The notes below the pieces were generated by a model. That model was not told where the DNA came from. It worked only from the letters and a program-made list of their open reading frames with translations, and made no database searches. The position numbers were made by a program, and so were the translations under genes. A DNA stretch of 64,000 bases from Branchinecta lynchi (Eukaryota > Arthropoda > Branchiopoda > Anostraca > Branchinectidae). The stretch spans positions 10,811,225 through 10,875,224 of the forward strand of contig JAKZAP010000010.1 of NCBI GenBank assembly GCA_023053575.1. The letters run 5' to 3'. How positions within the stretch are numbered: the stretch's first letter is position 1; each line of letters starts with the position of its first letter. Of the stretch, positions 60,556 to 64,000 are shown piece after piece.

Positions 60556-61908
60556 TTAGAAGCTGAAGTTTATTAGAGGTTCGACATAGGGGTAAGGAGA
60601 TACGCTGAATCCGCTTTTGAATTTTTGCAAGACAAGTAGTTCGCCCGGAATACGGCCGAAACCGGAAATTTGGCGAAAGTAAGGCAGGAACTTTTGTCAA
60701 AGTAGATATGACGCAGTCTATAGGGATAAACATACATGCTGAATCCATATTCGAAGTTGTATTGGTCGTCTCAGATGATTACCATTTGCCTTAATCTGTT
60801 TCTAAATTTTGTTAGTAAACTGTTCAAGGAGTCTGACGAAGGCCGGATCTCTACAAGATATTAACTCTCGTTGGTGTGAGGATTCATTGGGTAAAGCGAA
60901 AGGTCGAGTTCGTAGATGGGCCACATAGCTGGATATTTAGGGGAAGGGGGGGGGGGGGGGGTCAAATTAAGGGGCAACAAATATTTGTTTAAAGCTAATG
61001 AGATAGTCGATTACGGGGGAAGAAGACATTCTGAACACGAATATGATAACCATTTTCTAGCCTGACAGGTAGTTCGCCGGGAATTCGGGCAAAACCGGAA
61101 AGTTTGTTAAAAGTAAAAGTTTTATCTGAAGTGTATTAGATCGCGGACTTATGGTCCATTTACACACTGCGTAAAATCCGAGCGTATTTTGAAATCCGAG
61201 CGTATTTTACGCACGTTTTGAGCTTGAATAGATTTCTAGCAATACGGACGTATTTGAGAAATCGGTCCGTTTCGTATCTAAATACGTCCGTATTGCTAGA
61301 AATCTTTTCAAGCTCAAAACGTGCTTAAAATACGCTCGGATTTTACGCAGCGTGTAAATGCACCATTAGGCGTAAGGAGACATGCAAGTTGTTAAAAGTA
61401 AAAGTTCTAAGCCTGTATGAATTTCGTTAGGTGTTCGATTTGCGGATGTGAAGACCAGCTGAATTCGTGCATGACAACCATTTTCTACCTGGACACATAG
61501 TTCGCCACGAATCTGGCTGAAATCGGAAACTTTGTTCAAACTTGAAGTTTTATCTGAAGTTGATCAGAGGTTCGACATAGGGGTATGGAGATACGCTGAA
61601 TCCGTTTTTGAACTTCGATTTTTGAAAGACAAGTATTTCGCCCAGAGTCCGGTCGAAACCGGAAATTTGGCAGAAGTAAGGCAGGAACTTTCGTCAAAGT
61701 AATATGACGCAGGCTATAGGGGTAAACACACATGCTGAATCTATATTTTAACTTGGTCTTCTCAGATGATTACCATTTGCCTTAATCTGTTTCTAAATTT
61801 TATTAGTAAAGTGCTCAAGGAGTCTGGCGAAAACTGGATCTCTACAAGATCCAGTTGTCTTGATCAAGTATTAAATTTGTGGGATCCCATCGAAACCTTT
61901 GGTCTTGT
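60556..61908 (+). repeat. Family A element, 5' end missing
   Basis: It joins the end of a family B fragment at about 60556, has several internal units, carries the foldback MITE at 61152-61365, and ends TTTGGTCTTGT at 61908. Confidence 0.6.
61152..61365. mobile_element. Foldback MITE with TTA target duplication
   Basis: The 214-bp element is an almost complete hairpin. It begins TGGTCCATTTACACACTGCG and ends with the inverted complement. The arms carry AAAATCCGAGCGTATTTT, TTTTGAGCTTGAA and AATACGGACGTATTT. TTA occurs at both edges (61149-61151 and 61366-61368), which fits PIF/Harbinger-type insertion. The left arm has an extra 18-bp AAATCCGAGCGTATTTT repeat. It splits a family A unit. Confidence 0.75.
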
Positions 61909-61918
61909 TGACTCTAAG

Positions 61919-62613
61919 AGCTTGGTCAGACTGGGCCCAAAACGGAGCAGAATTCTGCGCCGAAGTGGTCACACTGGACCCAAGAAAAGTAGCTTTTGGG
62001 GTTGCTAAAAAAAAAGAAGAAAAAAGTACAAGATAGGCTACACCTAAATTATGAATGTTGTTGTTTTAAATTCAGGAGATCGTTTAAAACGAAATAGCCT
62101 TTCTGATTATGTTACAGGAAATATACTGTTAATTTTTATTGCTGTTGATTATAAAAATAATGTAAATAAGTATTTTTTTTTCACTTGAAAAAAAAGGAAA
62201 AAAGACATCAAACAGGTGCTTCTCTCTTATGTTTTGGTAGATAGTAAAAAATAGATGTGACTGATGGTATTTTGACATCTAGAAACTCTCTACCTTTCTC
62301 CCCAAATAACTTTGGTTAGTCCTTCATTTTTGAAAACAAAATCATGATAGTTTATACTAGCCCAGCATAAATAAAACTGAATTGTTGCAAAACTGCTCAA
62401 GTTTCGATTTTACAACCCTAATTGCAGTCCCCTCATTATCCCCAAGCTGCCCCAAAGCCATCAACCGTCACGTCCCCTGAGGATTTTCAAAACCTCACCG
62501 TCGACCGACCCGATCTGTGCAGATTTGTAGGCCCATTTTCAAACGAGAAGTCTGCGCAGATTTCTGCGCAGATCGTCAAAACGGCGCCGTTTTGAGCCCA
62601 GTGTGACCAGGCT
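61919..62613. mobile_element. TIR element of about 695 bp
   Basis: The ends read AGCTTGGTCAGACTGGGC and its partner CCCAGTGTGACCAGGCT, an inverted repeat of about 28 bp that continues into AAAACGG. CTAAG flanks both ends, though the exact boundary is uncertain. The interior is A/T rich, with TCTGCGCAGATTTCTGCG near the right end. No transposase frame is visible. Confidence 0.6.
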
Positions 62614-62677
62614 CTAAGACAACCAAAGTGTTATCTCTTCGAAGCATTACGTTAAGGTGACTTTTGTCCTAAGGTGA

Positions 62678-63881
62678 ACAAGACCAAAGGTGTCGATGGG
62701 ATCCCAAAAATCTAAGATTTGATCCAGACTTTTCGGTCTTGTCTTCGCCAGGCTAATCATCACAGAAAAACGAGTTCAGATATTCTATCTACCTATCTAT
62801 ACCTCTATAAGCCATATCTATTTTGACGATATTGACCGAAACTTCCTGCTTTACTACTGCCAAATTTGCGGTTCGCCCGAATTCCGAGCGAACTACTAGT
62901 CCAGCAAAAAAAGAAAATTCAGAAACGAAGCCGGCGTATCTCCTTATCCCTGTAAAGAAATCTAATCAACTTTAAATAAAATTTTGACTTAAAAAAATGC
63001 GGGTACAACCGGATTCCGGACTAATTATGTCCGGGTAAAAAATGATCATTATATACAGACTCAGCGTCTCTTCTTACCCCTAAATATATCATCTAATCAA
63101 CTTCAGATAAAGCTTTTACTTTTAACATATTTTCCGGTTTTGGCCGGATTACAGGCGAACTAGTTGTCCGGCGAGAAAATTGTTTTCACCATCGGGTTCA
63201 GCATGTCTTCTTACCCATAATTCAAACATTAAATCAACTTCAAATGAAACTGTTACTTTTAACCAACTTTCCGGTTTTGGCCGGATTCCGGACGAACTGC
63301 TTGTCCGGCGACAAAATGATTTTCACCATCATGCTCAGCATGTCTTCTTACCCCTAAATCAAACATTTAATCAACTTCAAATGAAACTTTTACTTTTAAC
63401 CAACTTTCCGGTTTTTGCCGATTCCGGACGAACTACTCGTCCAGCGAGAAAATGGTTTTCACCATCGTGCTCAGCATGTCTTCTTACTCCTAAATCAAAC
63501 ATTTAATCAACTTCAAATGAAACTCTTACTTTTAACAAACTTTCCGGTTTTTGCCGGATTCCAGACGAACTACTTGTCCGGCGAGAAAATGATTGTCACC
63601 ATCGTGCTCAGCATGTCTTCTTACCCCATATTCGACTATCACATTGGCTGTTTAAAAATATTTTGTTTGTCCCTTAAATTGAACCCCCTCCCCCACCCCC
63701 TGATATAAGGCTACAGAGCCCATCTACGAACTCGACCTTACCCTTGACCCAAACAATCTACCAAGTTTCATCAAAATATCTCATTCCCTTCGAGAGTTAT
63801 CGTGTTTACAGACGGACGGACGGACGGACAACTTTTGCGATGTCATAGGTATCCCTCCACTTACGTTTTGGATCCCAAAAA
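62678..63881 (-). repeat. Family A element, complete, with expanded internal units
   Basis: On the - strand it starts TTTTTGGGATCC at 63881 and ends with GGTCTTGT at 62678. Between 63130 and 63640 there are four near-identical units of about 137 bp (TTCCGGTTTTGGCCGG, CTTGTCCGGCGA, CAGCATGTCTTCTTACCC). Other copies hold one to three units. Confidence 0.75.
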
Positions 63882-64000
63882 GTAAGGCAAAGCATTGTGC
63901 CTCTTATGCCATATTATTATCTTAGTTGCTGGCTGACAAGAAAACTAACTAACTAAAGAGACCAGTGTCAGTATTTTTATTTTAAGTAGATTTCTAAGGT

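Noticed and set aside
63130..63640. Regularly spaced repeats as a CRISPR array
   Set aside because: The repeats are about 137-bp units with no unique spacers, in an animal genome, and belong to family A.

Overview
The window is animal nuclear DNA. It has large GT-AG introns, two recognisable metazoan genes on the + strand, and dense transposon-derived repeats. An axonemal dynein light chain with a possible RFX X-box points to an animal with motile cilia or flagella. I cannot name the species. No prokaryotic, organellar or CRISPR features are visible.

Left part (1-34.9 kb): the 3' half of TBC1D23, an endosome-to-Golgi tethering adaptor. Eight consecutive exons (308-458, 5112-5363, 8679-8886, 11164-11362, 14593-14798, 15981-16104, 29431-29628, 34832-34928) join in phase and read from the end of the TBC domain through the rhodanese-like domain to the C-terminal PH-like domain and a stop. 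Intron 6 (13.3 kb) holds a nearly intact non-LTR retrotransposon on the - strand (about 20.0-24.9 kb) with both ORFs open. Intron 7 holds nested hAT-like elements.

Middle part (35-49 kb): repeats, then the complete DNAL1 gene (41298-48479, four exons, 267 codons), encoding outer-arm dynein light chain 1. It has an X-box-like palindrome 35 bp upstream of the ATG and an unusual C-terminal extension. Intron 3 contains a 39-bp minisatellite that appears to be a chimera of a foldback repeat and a piece of DNAL1 exon 4.

Right part (49-64 kb): almost entirely repeats. It includes a large inverted repeat (51770-52371 against 54159-54717), a nested 283/209-bp tandem array (57.2-58.1 kb), foldback MITEs, and one possible terminal exon of an unidentified gene (59049-59228).

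Two dispersed repeat families dominate, here called A and B. A has a palindromic GGGATCCC 5' end, internal units of about 137 bp, and a 3' end in GGTCTTGT. B has a 5' hairpin built on TATGGCACTT, G-tract modules, and a 3' hairpin followed by CTCTTGTT. Their shared architecture and a shared GATGAAACTTGG module suggest one mobilising machinery, possibly rolling-circle (Helitron/Helentron-like). Further repeat families are hAT-type elements (two with exact 8-bp target duplications), LINE fragments with tetranucleotide tails, and a short repeat with a hammerhead-ribozyme-like core. All assignments come from reading the sequence and remembered family features; no database search was run.
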